Made by a program: the position numbers and the translations under genes
Shown here: piece by piece, positions 1 through 10,592 of the stretch
How the letters are laid out: every line of letters starts with the position of its first letter
Numbering within the stretch: the first letter of the stretch is position 1
Notes under the pieces: model-generated
What the model was told of the DNA's origin: nothing
The model's database searches: none
What the model saw: only the letters and a program-made list of their open reading frames with translations
From: Phialocephala subalpina
Lineage: Eukaryota > Ascomycota > Leotiomycetes > Helotiales > Mollisiaceae
Assembly (NCBI GenBank): GCA_900073065.1
Contig: FJOG01000025.1
Location: forward strand, 434,001-498,000
Length of the DNA stretch: 64,000 bases
Direction of reading: 5' to 3'

Positions 1-748
1 TGTTGGGAAATATGAAGCATTCACCTGTTGTCAATTTTGAAGAGTTGAAAGTGAATCTCTACTGCTTCATCCCAAGAAAGAACCGAAAGAGTGCAAGCGG
101 TTCTCAAGAACCACCAGAACCACAGTAAAGATTGCCTTTTGCTCTCATTATTCAATCATTCTGATTTCCGCATAACCTTTTCCAAATGTAAAACATCCAG
201 TATCACTATCGTTCAAATCCAGGTGGTGTGGTCTACTGTCCCGAGTTGTTAGAGTCTCTGCAAGCTACACAAAGCAGCTTTGAGTTCAAGCTTCAATCTT
301 CACCATGCCATCTACCTCCTCTACATGGACGCAAAGGCAAGTCGTGGCATCATAATTAACCATCAAGCCCAGCAGCTCCTTTGTACACCTGCAGCTGCGC
401 AGAGGCAGAAATAGCTTTCACCTGATTGATTTGCTTCTCTGGCAACTCTTTGGAAAATTTCCTGTAAAGGCACCAGAGTGCTTCGGTGCCCCTTACAATG
501 TTAACAACTCAAGCCGAAAATCCTGCAACATACGGTAGATTATCTTATGAAATCTTTTGGTTGTTAGGTTCGCTCATGAGGGGAAGGGGCGAAAGGGGCA
601 AAGCTAACGCTCGCTTAGCTCCAACGGTGGACAATTTGCCGAACCGGACCGCCACCAACAGCAAACCGCACAACTTACTCAAGACACCACCAAAGCAAAA
701 ACATATATCCAACAACACAACAAAAGGATGCAAGAGCAAAAAAACTAA
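1..748. other. Intergenic, no gene seen
   Basis: I see no ATG-initiated reading frame with protein-like composition on either strand and no RNA gene before the tRNA that begins at 749. Confidence 0.5.
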
Positions 749-833
749 CTCCCTCGGGTGGGCTCGAACCACCAACCTCTCGATATTCTGCTGCATAACA
801 GTCGAACGCGCTAGCCAATTGCGCCACGAGGGA
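749..833 (-). tRNA. tRNA-Asn (GTT) with an 11-nt intron
   Basis: Read on the minus strand, this folds as a complete cloverleaf. The 7-bp acceptor stem TCCCTCG/CGAGGGA is perfect, the D stem is GCGC/GCGC, the anticodon stem is TTCGA/TCGAG with one G-T pair, and the T arm GGTGG-TTCGAGC-CCACC is perfect. The anticodon loop is expanded to 18 nt and begins C-T-GTT-A, so anticodon GTT follows U33. Removing 11 nt after position 37 restores a 7-nt loop, the standard site for a nuclear tRNA intron. The discriminator base is G, as expected for Asn. CCA is not encoded, as usual in eukaryotes. Promoter boxes A and B lie inside the gene. Confidence 0.95.
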
Positions 834-2411
834 TTCTGACTGTTGTTGGATGCCATTTTTCTTATTTAAATCTATATCACCTTTTGCTAAAGCCGACTAG
901 CAAGAGACTGAGATCCCGCTAGGCCATATACGACTAGCCAGAAGTTTGTTATTGCGGCGCCGCTATATCGTAAAGCAGCGGGTAGCTCAGCCCCCTCAAT
1001 TTCACTTCCAGATCTCGCTTAGGACAACAGATCTGAAGAGCGTCAAATGTGCTTTCAACGCAACCTTCACCACTATTCAAGCATCTTTCATTAGTTATTC
1101 TTTATGCTTAATACAGTTGGCAGATACTGAGTATTCCTCTTTCCTTCATAACATTTCAAGGTTTACATAGCTACATTCTCTGACTGGACTATCCGAACAC
1201 TTGCAAGTACATGCCAAGTGGTTATTGCAACACTAGATCTACTACCTGTTGTTTTACAGTCTCTCTCATTACTATATCACTTGCAAGTTACGTATTTTCG
1301 GCAAATGTGGAAGTCATGTCACGTGGGTATCGGCCCCTTCTGCTGGAACTTGGTTGACAAGATTTTGCAGAAAAGAATATTGGAGAATCGACTGGAAACC
1401 ACTCTAAGTTGCCTGTTTAAGGCATCCAAGCGACATTTGGGGGCCGCATAATGAAGCAATTTCAGCTCACTTGCTCTCGACAAAGCTATGCGCACGATAT
1501 AAGGTTTTCTGCTGTCTGTACAGTATTAGAGAGTCTAAGATCGATATTAGACAGACCAACATCTTTTTCGAGAGTCTAATATCGCTAGGACGCCCTAGCT
1601 TTGTGATGATTTGCAGTAACCAAGTGATTTTCACAAGGCAAAGCGAAATGAGCAGCCCTACGTGATACTGTGCTCACATATGGGTCTAGCACAAGGTTGC
1701 CAAGCTTGCACCAAGTTCTCGAGAACTTGCTGAACCTTGTCAGAGATCTTAGTTTCTTCAAAATGGTTCTATTAACCAGGAGTGTTCTATTCTTTGATAT
1801 CCTCTCAAAAACTTTTCAGGTCTTGCCCATTCTGTCATCCACCCAAGTTCCACGGAGTGCAAATCTAATAGCCAGATACATAGAATGCGGGGTCTCCGCC
1901 AAAATTTGTGTTTCCTGCGACTTTGCCCTGCCCTGCCATGCCTCGGCTCCGTCAGGTAGCAGGTCACAGCTTGTGATAAGCTTCAAGGAGCTTTCATCTA
2001 ATTTCGAATTCGCTACCCCGCGCTTTCGTTCAGCCTTATACATGAGTTAACATTTTGAACCTGGCTTCGGTAACTACCCGAAGTATCCAGTAAGCCGGCG
2101 CTTGTCAACACGAATACGCGATACCATGTCGTACCTGTCTGCACGGTGCTGATCTTCTTTCCTTTTGTTGGCGAATGCCGAGATTTCAAGATGGTCGTCA
2201 TGAGAAAGTACAAATCTTGATGGGACTTTCATTTATTCTTGCTGCAACGAGAGCATGTGCCTCGGTCACACACCCAGGGGCAGGTGCAGAGATGAGAACT
2301 TCAAAATACATGCCGGGCATTGATCAAGATATATGATGAGGTTCAGTAGCCTCGTCCCAAGTTTTCAGATTGGGCATTCTAGCTTCATACTTCTAGACTC
2401 AATCTTCGATC
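834..2411. other. Intergenic, no gene seen
   Basis: Short open frames on both strands have no ATG-initiated protein-like content and no family resemblance that I recognise. A short near-repeat around GAGTCTAA(G/T)ATCG occurs twice at about 1530-1590. The final few hundred bases presumably hold the promoter of the FAD oxidase gene. Confidence 0.45.
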
Positions 2412-4092
2412 ATGACTAAACTCATCTCTCTCGTAGGTTGCGTTCTACCTCTGCTCTTGAGTTCTGTTTCTGCCTCCACAACATGTGAAACAATCGCAGC
2501 AACGACGAATATCACAATCGAGTACCCCCTATCCCTCTCCTACTCCAGTGACCAATTCGAATACTGGTCCTCTGATTGTGGTCGTCTTCTACCCTCATGT
2601 ATCTTCGTCCCTAGCACCTCCTCCGAAGTGAGCACCATCATCCAAATCCTGAACGCAAACAACGAATCCTTCGCTATCAAAGCCGGAGGCCACAATCCAA
2701 ATCAGTACTACTCGTCTATTGATGGCGGACCGTTGATTAATCTAAAGGGTCTGAATGAAGTTGTGTACGATGCCGCCACTGGAACAGCGAAAGTTGGACC
2801 AGGGAATCGATGGACGGATGTTGTGAAAGCTTTGGAACCTGACGGGGTGACGGTTGTTGGGGGGCGGATTGGACATGTTGGTGTGGGAGGATATATCTTG
2901 GGTGGTGAGTAATTGCCTTCTTTTTCTTGTATTGTGGTAATTGGAAGGGGGCTGATGAAAATAGGTGGATTGAGCTATCTAAGCACGCAGTACGGATGGG
3001 CTATGAATAACGTCGCTGAATTCGAAGTCGTGCTCGCGAACGGGACAATCGTCACTGCTTCCCCCTTTTCAAACCCAGAGCTCTACACCGTCCTGAAAGG
3101 CGGTGGAAATAACTTTGGGGTTGTAACAACTTACACCCTTTTTACTCATCCCATTGGAACAGTAAGGCTTCCACTCCCTTCCTCACTTCCATAATGACAA
3201 AGTGTTAGATCTGGGGAGGCATCTTGATATTCGGCTCCGACAAAACAGAGGAATTGCTCCTCGCTATCAGGAATTTTACCGCTGAATATGAAAACGAAAA
3301 ATCGGCTATCATTGCTACGAATGAGATCACGCTTGCAACTTTAGTAAATATCTGGGCCATTTTCCTTTTCTACGATGGGGCGGCACCTCCTGCGGGAACA
3401 TTCGATATGTTCACCTCTCTGTCACCTACGTTGGATACTACCGGTCCTCAGAAGTAAGTGAACAGCAGCACCCAATAATTTGACACTGTGGAATTTGCAC
3501 ATCTTGGACATACTTTGACTGACTCCCGACCGTCAGCTACTCCGCCTTCGTCTCAGCTGAAGATAGTTTGGTAATCACAGGCCAAATCTACACAATCATG
3601 ACTGAGATGTCTCCTCTCCCAGACACAACGAACGGATACGAAGTCATGAAAGCATACCACGACCAATGGTACAACGTCACCATGTCCAACGCTCTAGTCA
3701 CCGGCCTTGTCGCGACAATGGCCTGGCAACCCCTTCCAAAGCGCCTCGCTGCTCACGCCCTCTCCCAAGGCGGCGATCTCCTCGCCCTCTCTCCAGATGT
3801 CGATAGGATATTGATGGAAGTCGATTTCTCATACGATCTTCCAACCGACGATACGCAAATCAATGCCGGAGTGAAAGAGATATTCACAGGATTGAGGAGT
3901 TTGGAACAGGGGTTTGTCAAAGAGGGGAAGTTGGAGGATGCGTACGTGCCGTTGTTTATGAACGATGCGAATTTCCAGCAGGATTATTGGGGGAGGTTGA
4001 GCCCTGGGACTGCGGAGTTTGCGAGAGCGGTGAGGGATGAGGTTGATCCGAGGGGATTGTTTAGGGAGAGGACGGGAGGGTTTAAGATGTGA
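2412..4092 (+). CDS. Secreted FAD-linked oxidase, berberine-bridge-enzyme type
   Basis: Four exons are supported: 2412-2904, 2965-3161, 3209-3453 and 3537-4092. They give 496 residues. All three introns are GT-AG and preserve phase. The protein begins with a hydrophobic signal peptide ending near SVSAS. It then shows the FAD-binding (PCMH) fold, with AGGHNPN placing the flavin-linking histidine at about residue 94. The glycine-rich stretch GHVGVGGYILGG is split by intron 1 and continues GLSYLS. The C-terminus has the BBE-type region FMNDANFQQDYWGRL and DEVDPRGLF. In enzymes with doubly linked FAD a cysteine precedes the VGxGG motif; here that place is isoleucine, so single linkage through His is inferred. 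The family oxidises alcohols, sugars or secondary metabolites with oxygen. The substrate cannot be read from sequence. Confidence 0.9.
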
Positions 4093-5372
4093 TTGTTGAA
4101 GCTTGGGAGGAGGGCGGGCTGTTGGGTGAGGCTCCGGGAGGATTGCGATATAATAGTGGTATTTGGAACGGAAACAGAAAGCCAGAAGCACTAGGAGATT
4201 CTTTTTGCATGCTTCTTCGTGGTGTTAAAAAAAAGAGCGATACACCAAAGTACCACTAAATTAGGTACATTCACCAAGACTTGAGAAAACGACAGCCAAT
4301 GAGCCAGGTATCAATCGTGATTTCCCAAGTATGTCATTGTTGCTTACTCGAGCTCAATCCTACTCTCCTTCCCTTTTCAAAGCCCTAGAAAGAGTAGGAC
4401 AATTACCTGCTATGTTCCGACTATTCTGCAGGTCGGAAGGCTTCCAAATTGACGTCGGCATACACTTGAGATGCCCTTCTTCGAAGCGGGATTCTGACCT
4501 TCCACTCTGTCGCCTAGCTGCAGTGCAATACGAATTTTTTTAACCTTCATCATTGGCTATGATAGAGTCCTTTGCTCTTTGATCAACAAAGTATTTTGAG
4601 GGTTCCATCTAAGGTCCATGTTGCCAGATGAGAGTTTTTCAAATGTTGATCAGCACTGCTTGAAACAATCAATCTTCATCGTCCAGCCCCTTTCCTTGCC
4701 CCGATTATTTAGCGAGCAATCTTCTACCGGTAGTGTCACACGACAGCTAACCATTCTATTATTGCCGTCTCCAGGTTACAGAAAGTCATCAAACTTGTCT
4801 TAACTTGCTGATCCAGATGCAATTTTTAGAAAGGACTTCGTCATCTGCAATCCCCTTTCTGGCCCCCCTTTTTGAAATGCAGCAATTTACCCGTCTTCAG
4901 CCTTTTTTGATAGCCCCTATTTTAGTGCGACCCACAGAGGTCTTAAGCTTACCTCCGTTCACGTGATAATTGCTTCCATTCCTTCGAGAATGCGGGTTCT
5001 TTGCTCTTCACGCCTCTTGCGCAATCAAGGAAGAAAAGACGAGATGCACACGTCCTTATCTGTCCCAGCCACATTTTACAGATTTGGTGGCGTTGAACCC
5101 GTTTTATTTCAAGATTTCTACAATAGTGTCTCATTTCGGGCCCACCCTGAAGAGACGCTCGCCCGGGCAGAAGCGGGCAGAAAATGGCTGCTGATTGGTG
5201 CGAAGGCTAAAATTATACCCACTGCGGCGAGCTCGCTAGATTGGTAGATGATAGGCTTCACCAAGCCTTCTGGAACCCTTTTTTTCTCTCCTTCTAACAG
5301 CTTCATCACGTCTGGATCCTATTCACTGTGTATCTTTCCCAGATTACTCTCCTTTTTTTGTACAATGATTTG
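4093..5372. other. Intergenic between FAD oxidase and GT31 genes
   Basis: No convincing reading frame is present. It holds the 3' end of the oxidase transcript and the promoter of the next gene. Pyrimidine-rich tracts are concentrated just before the GT31 start, which is common in fungal promoters. Confidence 0.45.
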
Positions 5373-6914
5373 ATGTCTTCCCGAATGATTCTCAACAGTG
5401 CGTCCAGTATGCTCCCCCGCACACCTCTGCATCGGTGGCTCGCCGTCGCCTTCTTCGTTCTTGTCATTGTCTGGTATCACCCCAACTTCAGCGGTTCATC
5501 GATAGGAGATTCCAGCTCGACGACCGGCTTTTCCGGCAATGGAGTCGACGACCTCACATACGTTAGAAAGCTGCTGAAGGACAACAAGATTGGGCCCGAG
5601 ATCGAATATGCGGCGCGCACCATTCGATATGTCCCTGATGCAACACAGCGAAAGTCCATCACCGAAGTCAACCAGAACCTCTTCCCACAATCGTTCAAAA
5701 ACATCACAATCAGCAAGAATCAGAATCTGCCATCCAGCAGGCTGCTCGATATCCACGTCAAGCACTCTCCACGACCCGATCAAGTCGACGCGTCCGACCT
5801 GATCTTCGGTGTCTCCACCACTTATGATCGATTTACCAACGAAGGCACATCTCCCATGAAAGAATGGGTGCGCTGGCTCACAGATGGAAATGGACGTACC
5901 AATGGCGCAGGACTCATCCTCGCTCTATTCAATACAACAGAGGAGAACTTGGGCAACGCTGCGAAGACCTTGGAAAGTGTTGGGATCAATGCTACAGTGG
6001 TCCCATCGAATCTCGAACTCGACATGCCCGGCAGATACGTCGATCTCGTTCATATGCTATACAACCACCCAACACGCAATTCGCGCAAGTATTTTGTACT
6101 TATCGACGACGATACCTTCTTCCCCTATATGAACGAATTTCGCAACACGCTTCGCCAGTACGACCCGACCAAACCGTACTACATCGGCACTTTTACCGAG
6201 CGCGTTGACTGGATTCTCCAGAATGGTGCACCTTTCGCATACGGCGGTGGTGGAATTGTTTTGACTGAGCCAGCTTGCCAGAAGATCGTCAGCCTACCTT
6301 GTTTGGAGAAGAAAGAGGACGGATCATACGTACTTGCAAGCGACCAAGGCGATCGATTGCTCTTCAATTGCTTGCGCGAACACACAGACATCACTCTCAC
6401 ATACCTACCATCACTCCACCAAGAAGATCAATTCGGCGACCCCAGCGGCTTCTACGAGTCCGGCATCCAACCTCTATCTCTCCACCACTACAAATCGTGG
6501 CATCACTTCAACCCCGATAGAATGCACGTTGTCGCAGACGCATGTGGAGAGTCTTGCGTTCTGCAGAGATTCCAATTCCTCGACAACTACATAATAACGA
6601 ACGGCTTCTCAGTCGTACACTATCCCCAAGGCATCGATTTCGACCCCCTACAAGTCGAAGGCACATTCGGTAGTGGAAACGATGGGAACCCTCTCTTGCA
6701 CGAAACAGTTTTCAGCTATTCCTTTGGCCAGCTACGGAAGAGCATGAACCACACCGGCAAGAAGAAGGGCTGGGAACTCCTCGGAGCAAAGAAAGAAGGC
6801 GACGGCCGCGTGAAACAAGTCTACGTGAAGCGTCGTGGCGAAGGACGATGGCTCGCAGAAGGAGAAGACGCTCCCTTGAGAGACAGCATCGTGGTATTGA
6901 CATGGATACCTTGA
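5373..6914 (+). CDS. GT31/Fringe-like glycosyltransferase, type II membrane protein
   Basis: This is a single exon of 513 residues. The start is the first ATG in frame; the frame is open slightly upstream, but only from a GTG. A short cytoplasmic tail is followed by one membrane anchor at about residues 20-36 (AVAFFVLVIVWYH), then a lumenal catalytic domain, as in Golgi glycosyltransferases. The DXD-type motif VLIDDDTFF (Asp 245-247) should bind a divalent metal and nucleotide sugar. It is followed by PYYIGTFTE, then the glycine-rich FAYGGGGIVL with a following Cys, and the late motif SDQGDRLL, all typical of the fungal DUF604/Fringe-like branch. Donor and acceptor sugars are unknown. Confidence 0.85.
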   Translation: MSSRMILNSASSMLPRTPLHRWLAVAFFVLVIVWYHPNFSGSSIGDSSSTTGFSGNGVDDLTYVRKLLKDNKIGPEIEYAARTIRYVPDATQRKSITEVNQNLFPQSFKNITISKNQNLPSSRLLDIHVKHSPRPDQVDASDLIFGVSTTYDRFTNEGTSPMKEWVRWLTDGNGRTNGAGLILALFNTTEENLGNAAKTLESVGINATVVPSNLELDMPGRYVDLVHMLYNHPTRNSRKYFVLIDDDTFFPYMNEFRNTLRQYDPTKPYYIGTFTERVDWILQNGAPFAYGGGGIVLTEPACQKIVSLPCLEKKEDGSYVLASDQGDRLLFNCLREHTDITLTYLPSLHQEDQFGDPSGFYESGIQPLSLHHYKSWHHFNPDRMHVVADACGESCVLQRFQFLDNYIITNGFSVVHYPQGIDFDPLQVEGTFGSGNDGNPLLHETVFSYSFGQLRKSMNHTGKKKGWELLGAKKEGDGRVKQVYVKRRGEGRWLAEGEDAPLRDSIVVLTWIP

Positions 6915-8260
6915 GCACAGCACGCTGCACATAAAACTCATGGATATGATTTGAAATGAAACGAACGGCTTCGGGCGGTACATATTGAGAGAATGAGAGA
7001 CCGGTGGATCGGAATTGCAGCGAACTTGGATTGATACCATTGTTGTATATTATAGATTGGGTATTGGCGTTTCTGGTTGGCGTTTATTCTTCTTGTTTGT
7101 ACGTTATTCTCTTGCATGTCGAGATGTAGATGGCAAGGAGACCGAAGACCTATGAATCCTACACATACGCCTACACATACATTGAGGACAGATTGTCTAT
7201 ATGTTGGGGTTGTGGATATAATGTAATGATCAATTATGCCTCGTCAATTATTCCGGAGTTCTCTTGTTTCTTGCAATTGTGAAAGTGTCGGTGTCATTCT
7301 CTAGAACGATGAAGTAGCCTCATTGTTCCTCAAGTCTACCGCCAAACGTCTAGAGCGTCGTCAGACTTTCAGACATGCAACAAATCTACCGGTATTCCCC
7401 TAACCCTCACAATTTGAGAGTCGATGTTTGAAAATCGCTTCGACTTGTCGAAGTACGACGAACCTATCTTGCAAGCCACACTTTCAAGTTTAGCCAATGT
7501 GTGAAAAGTTGTTCATTATGCAGATACTCGACGTTCAACTTCGGGTTCTGTGCACAGCGCCACTAATATATAAACATCACGGACATCGAGGAACATCTAA
7601 TGCATGTCGTCACTCTCTAATATGTATCCGACATTGTGGACTTCTGTAACGCCATGTTCGTTCTCAATGTCCGCCACTCAGACACTCTGCTTCTCCAGTT
7701 GTCAAGCGAATAATCAGATATTGAGAGTAAGGTCTTGTTGTTTTGATTTTGCTGATAGTTGTCAGCTCTCAGCGGTGATGAGAGGAGCGCAAAGCGAGAT
7801 GCCCAATATTTGATGAGGTGCCTGTCGCTCATGTCTCTGAAGCTCGTCTTCCATGTTAGGAAGGTAGGTGCCTCCAAGTGCGTGGCTGCCTCGATAAGTA
7901 CGATACGGGCAGCGTGAGCTTGCAAAGAAAAGCCGCCATTTCAAGAAGCACTTCCAGACGCGCAGAGCATCAAGTACAAGACTAGACAGCTCGAAGTTGC
8001 TTCTTTATCATTCTTCCTCCAACGCTTCAATCATTTTGAGATTTGCTGTCAATAAGACAACCAAGTCGCCACTCAGCATTCTCAAAGTACGAACTAGAAT
8101 CAATAAGGAAACTCATGTATGTTCTTCGCGCATCGAAACGCCTGGAAGTCTATTAACCGCATCAAAGCACAAAACTCAAAGCATTGCAAAAATACCTGAC
8201 GCTATACCCGTCCGAACAAGTGTTCTTCGAATACCAAATCGCCTGGTCGACTTTCACAAC
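6915..8260. other. Intergenic between convergent genes
   Basis: This stretch lies between the 3' ends of the GT31 gene and the P450. Two overlapping opposite-strand frames near 7600-7925 look like chance. No RNA gene was recognised. Confidence 0.45.
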
Positions 8261-9855
8261 TCATTCCTTCCTCCTAGTAACCTTCACCATAAGCGGCGGC
8301 TTCACCCAAATCCCAAAAATTTTCTGCCTCTCCCACCCCCCAATATCCATCCCCCCCACCCCATCCTCCGCAAACTGCAAATCAAATCCCCAAAGCATCC
8401 TAGCAAGAATGATTCTCATCTCATGATACGCCAGATTCCTCCCAATACAATCTCTCGGTCCGAAGGAGAACGGTTTATGGCATTCGCGATTATCGTTGTA
8501 GAAGGGGGAGGCAGGGTTTTCTGTTTCAGAGGGTAGCCAGCGTTCGGGGTGGAATTCACCGGGGAGATGGAAGTTGGTTGTGGAATGGTAGGTGGCGAAT
8601 TGGTGGACGCCTACTTTTGTCTGTTTCGATGTTAGCGGGAGATTTGGGAGGAAAGGTGGGAGGAGAAACGTACGTTAACGCCAGATTCCTCCCAATACAA
8701 TCTCTCGGTCCGAAGGAGAACGGTTTATGGCATTCGCGATTATCGTTGTAGAAGGGGGAGGCAGGGTTTTCTGTTTCAGAGGGTAGCCAGCGTTCGGGGT
8801 GGAATTCACCGGGGAGATGGAAGTTGGTTGTGGAATGGTAGGTGGCGAATTGGTGGACGCCTACTTTTGTCTGTTTCGATGTTAGCGGGAGATTTGGGAG
8901 GAAAGGTGGGAGGAGAAACGTACGTTACTGTAGTTTCCGATCCAGCTGTGATGAGGATATCTGCATTATGAACAAGTTCCGCGTCTGTCAATTCGTGTTT
9001 TTGACCCTTGGCTCGCATCATGGCGTCCATGAAATCTCCTCTGTCTTTTTGGTCTGTTCGGTTGATTCTCTTCATCGCCAAAGCAGTTGCGTTGTCCAGA
9101 TGTGCTTTCTTCGAGTTCCGGATTTTGCTTCCTGCGAAGAGTTGGAGGATCCTGCCGAGCATTGGGGAGATGGACATTAATGCTAATATGGGCATGAGTT
9201 TGAGCATGTTGCTGATGGTGTCGATCCATAAGTTGGATTTCCCCTCTTCTAATCCTTTGAAAGACTCTCCATAGGCAAGATCTCCGATCAGGTCGAAGGT
9301 TGTGTAGTTGTACCAGCGGATGATGTTTGTTGGTTTTCCTGATTCTGCAACTTCTCGGAGTCGCTTCATGAGCAAGTCGACGTAGACGTCGATGAGAGGT
9401 TCTTGCATCGCGAGCGATTTGTCGGTGAAAGCAGGAAGCATCGCTCTTCGGAATCGAAAGTGGTCAGAGCCTTTGGCGGATAAAATGTTCTGGCCATTGA
9501 AGCCACCGAAATGAGGGAAGTGTTTTGGAAGCTCTGTGTGTCCGAAGCCGTAGATATCTTTCCAAGCCTGCGCGCTGATGAAGCTCAAACCGTCAGGATT
9601 GAAGCGAACCACATCTCCATACTGGTCATGTAAGTCTTTCATCGTGTAATCGAGTTTGCCGCCGATCATCGCGAAGCTTCGAAGGATTGGGAAGGCGATC
9701 CATAGTTTTGGGCCTGGAAATTTGCGAAGGGGGTGAAGATAGAGGTTGTAGAATGCCTCCCAAAGGGTCTTTGCAATATTAAAAAACAACAATGCGCCAA
9801 CAACCATCCACGCACCGCACCATGAGAAGAGTTCAGTTCCATCGAGGAGCTTCAT
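8261..9855 (-). CDS. Cytochrome P450 (CYP65-like), coding sequence broken by a 250-bp block
   Basis: The start at 9855 is the first ATG in frame. The N-terminus has a membrane anchor, then the LYLHPLRKFPGPKLW hinge, the C-helix segment (FRFRRAMLPAFTDKSL) and the I-helix oxygen-binding motif AGSETT. The C-terminus has PERW and the haem loop FSFGPRDCIGRNLA with its cysteine, then a tail to the stop at 8261. The roughly 83 residues that should join these parts are absent: helix J, the invariant ExxR of helix K and the PPVP region. In their place lies a second exact copy of the next 250 bp, carrying an intron and the exon that ends in the haem loop. As written the gene cannot give a working enzyme. 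The last intron, GTACGT to CGAAACAG, is intact in both copies. Overall the sequence resembles the fungal CYP65 group of secondary-metabolism P450s; the substrate is unknown. Confidence 0.85.
8428..8927. repeat. Exact 250-bp tandem duplication inside the P450
   Basis: Positions 8428-8677 and 8678-8927 read identically over 250 bp. The bases flanking each edge differ (8427 T against 8677 A; 8678 A against 8928 C), so the unit is exactly 250 bp. There are no mismatches and no shared boundary sequence. The copy at 8678-8927 occupies the place where the conserved ExxR-coding segment should be. Confidence 0.95.
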
Positions 9856-10592
9856 AATGACTGTACTGAAAAACAAGAGAGCCCATCACGAAAAGAGAAG
9901 GGATGGGAATTTGACAGGTTCTAAATAGGAATGAATAAATGAGAGGAGGCGTATTCGTACGCAGCCGCATGGAAACTGCAGTATCACATCCCATCCGATC
10001 TTTTCGATATCCGTAAAGCCACGCCGCCTACTGGACAGTGCTACGTATTGGAATTTCCCTGATTCGATGGCAGATCTCTTGGGGCATAAACTTCCACATG
10101 GGCCTGTTGACCTTCCGTGAAACTCCCAGAGCCACTTTGTGCCACTGCTACCACCTTAAGCGGGGGTTGGCATTTCGTGCAAGGGCATGGGATTGGCTTC
10201 ATCGAGGTTCGGCACTCGCGTTCCTGCATGCTCAATGCGAATACGAGCAAGAGCTCACTTTTTCCGAATCCTCGAATCTGAAGGCGAATGGGAGCGAACC
10301 TTGGGACGTTTGGCAGTGAAGATCCTTTCGATACGGGGATGTGAACTTCCGTGAGGACAAAGGTCGGATGAAACAATCCGCAGGCTCGAGCCAAGTTAGC
10401 AGTCACGTGGAACCAACTTGACTTTCACTTCACCTGGGCATGCCGAGAACAGCAGCGTCAAGAGGCAAACTGATCGGCAGAGCGTGGGACAACGACCTAT
10501 TCACGTTTTAAACGAACGAATACGACAGTTTGAACAACTACGACTGCTCCGAGACGAGGAAGGACAGACCTCAGAAATAACCCAACCAAGAA
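9856..10592. other. Intergenic upstream of the P450
   Basis: This contains the P450 promoter side and the 3' flank of the amidase remnant. No credible reading frame or RNA gene was recognised. Confidence 0.45.

Noticed and set aside
8678..8927. Reading the P450 as having two haem-binding exons
   Set aside because: The two copies are identical to the base, and the needed ExxR region is missing; duplicated sequence explains it better than a real second exon.
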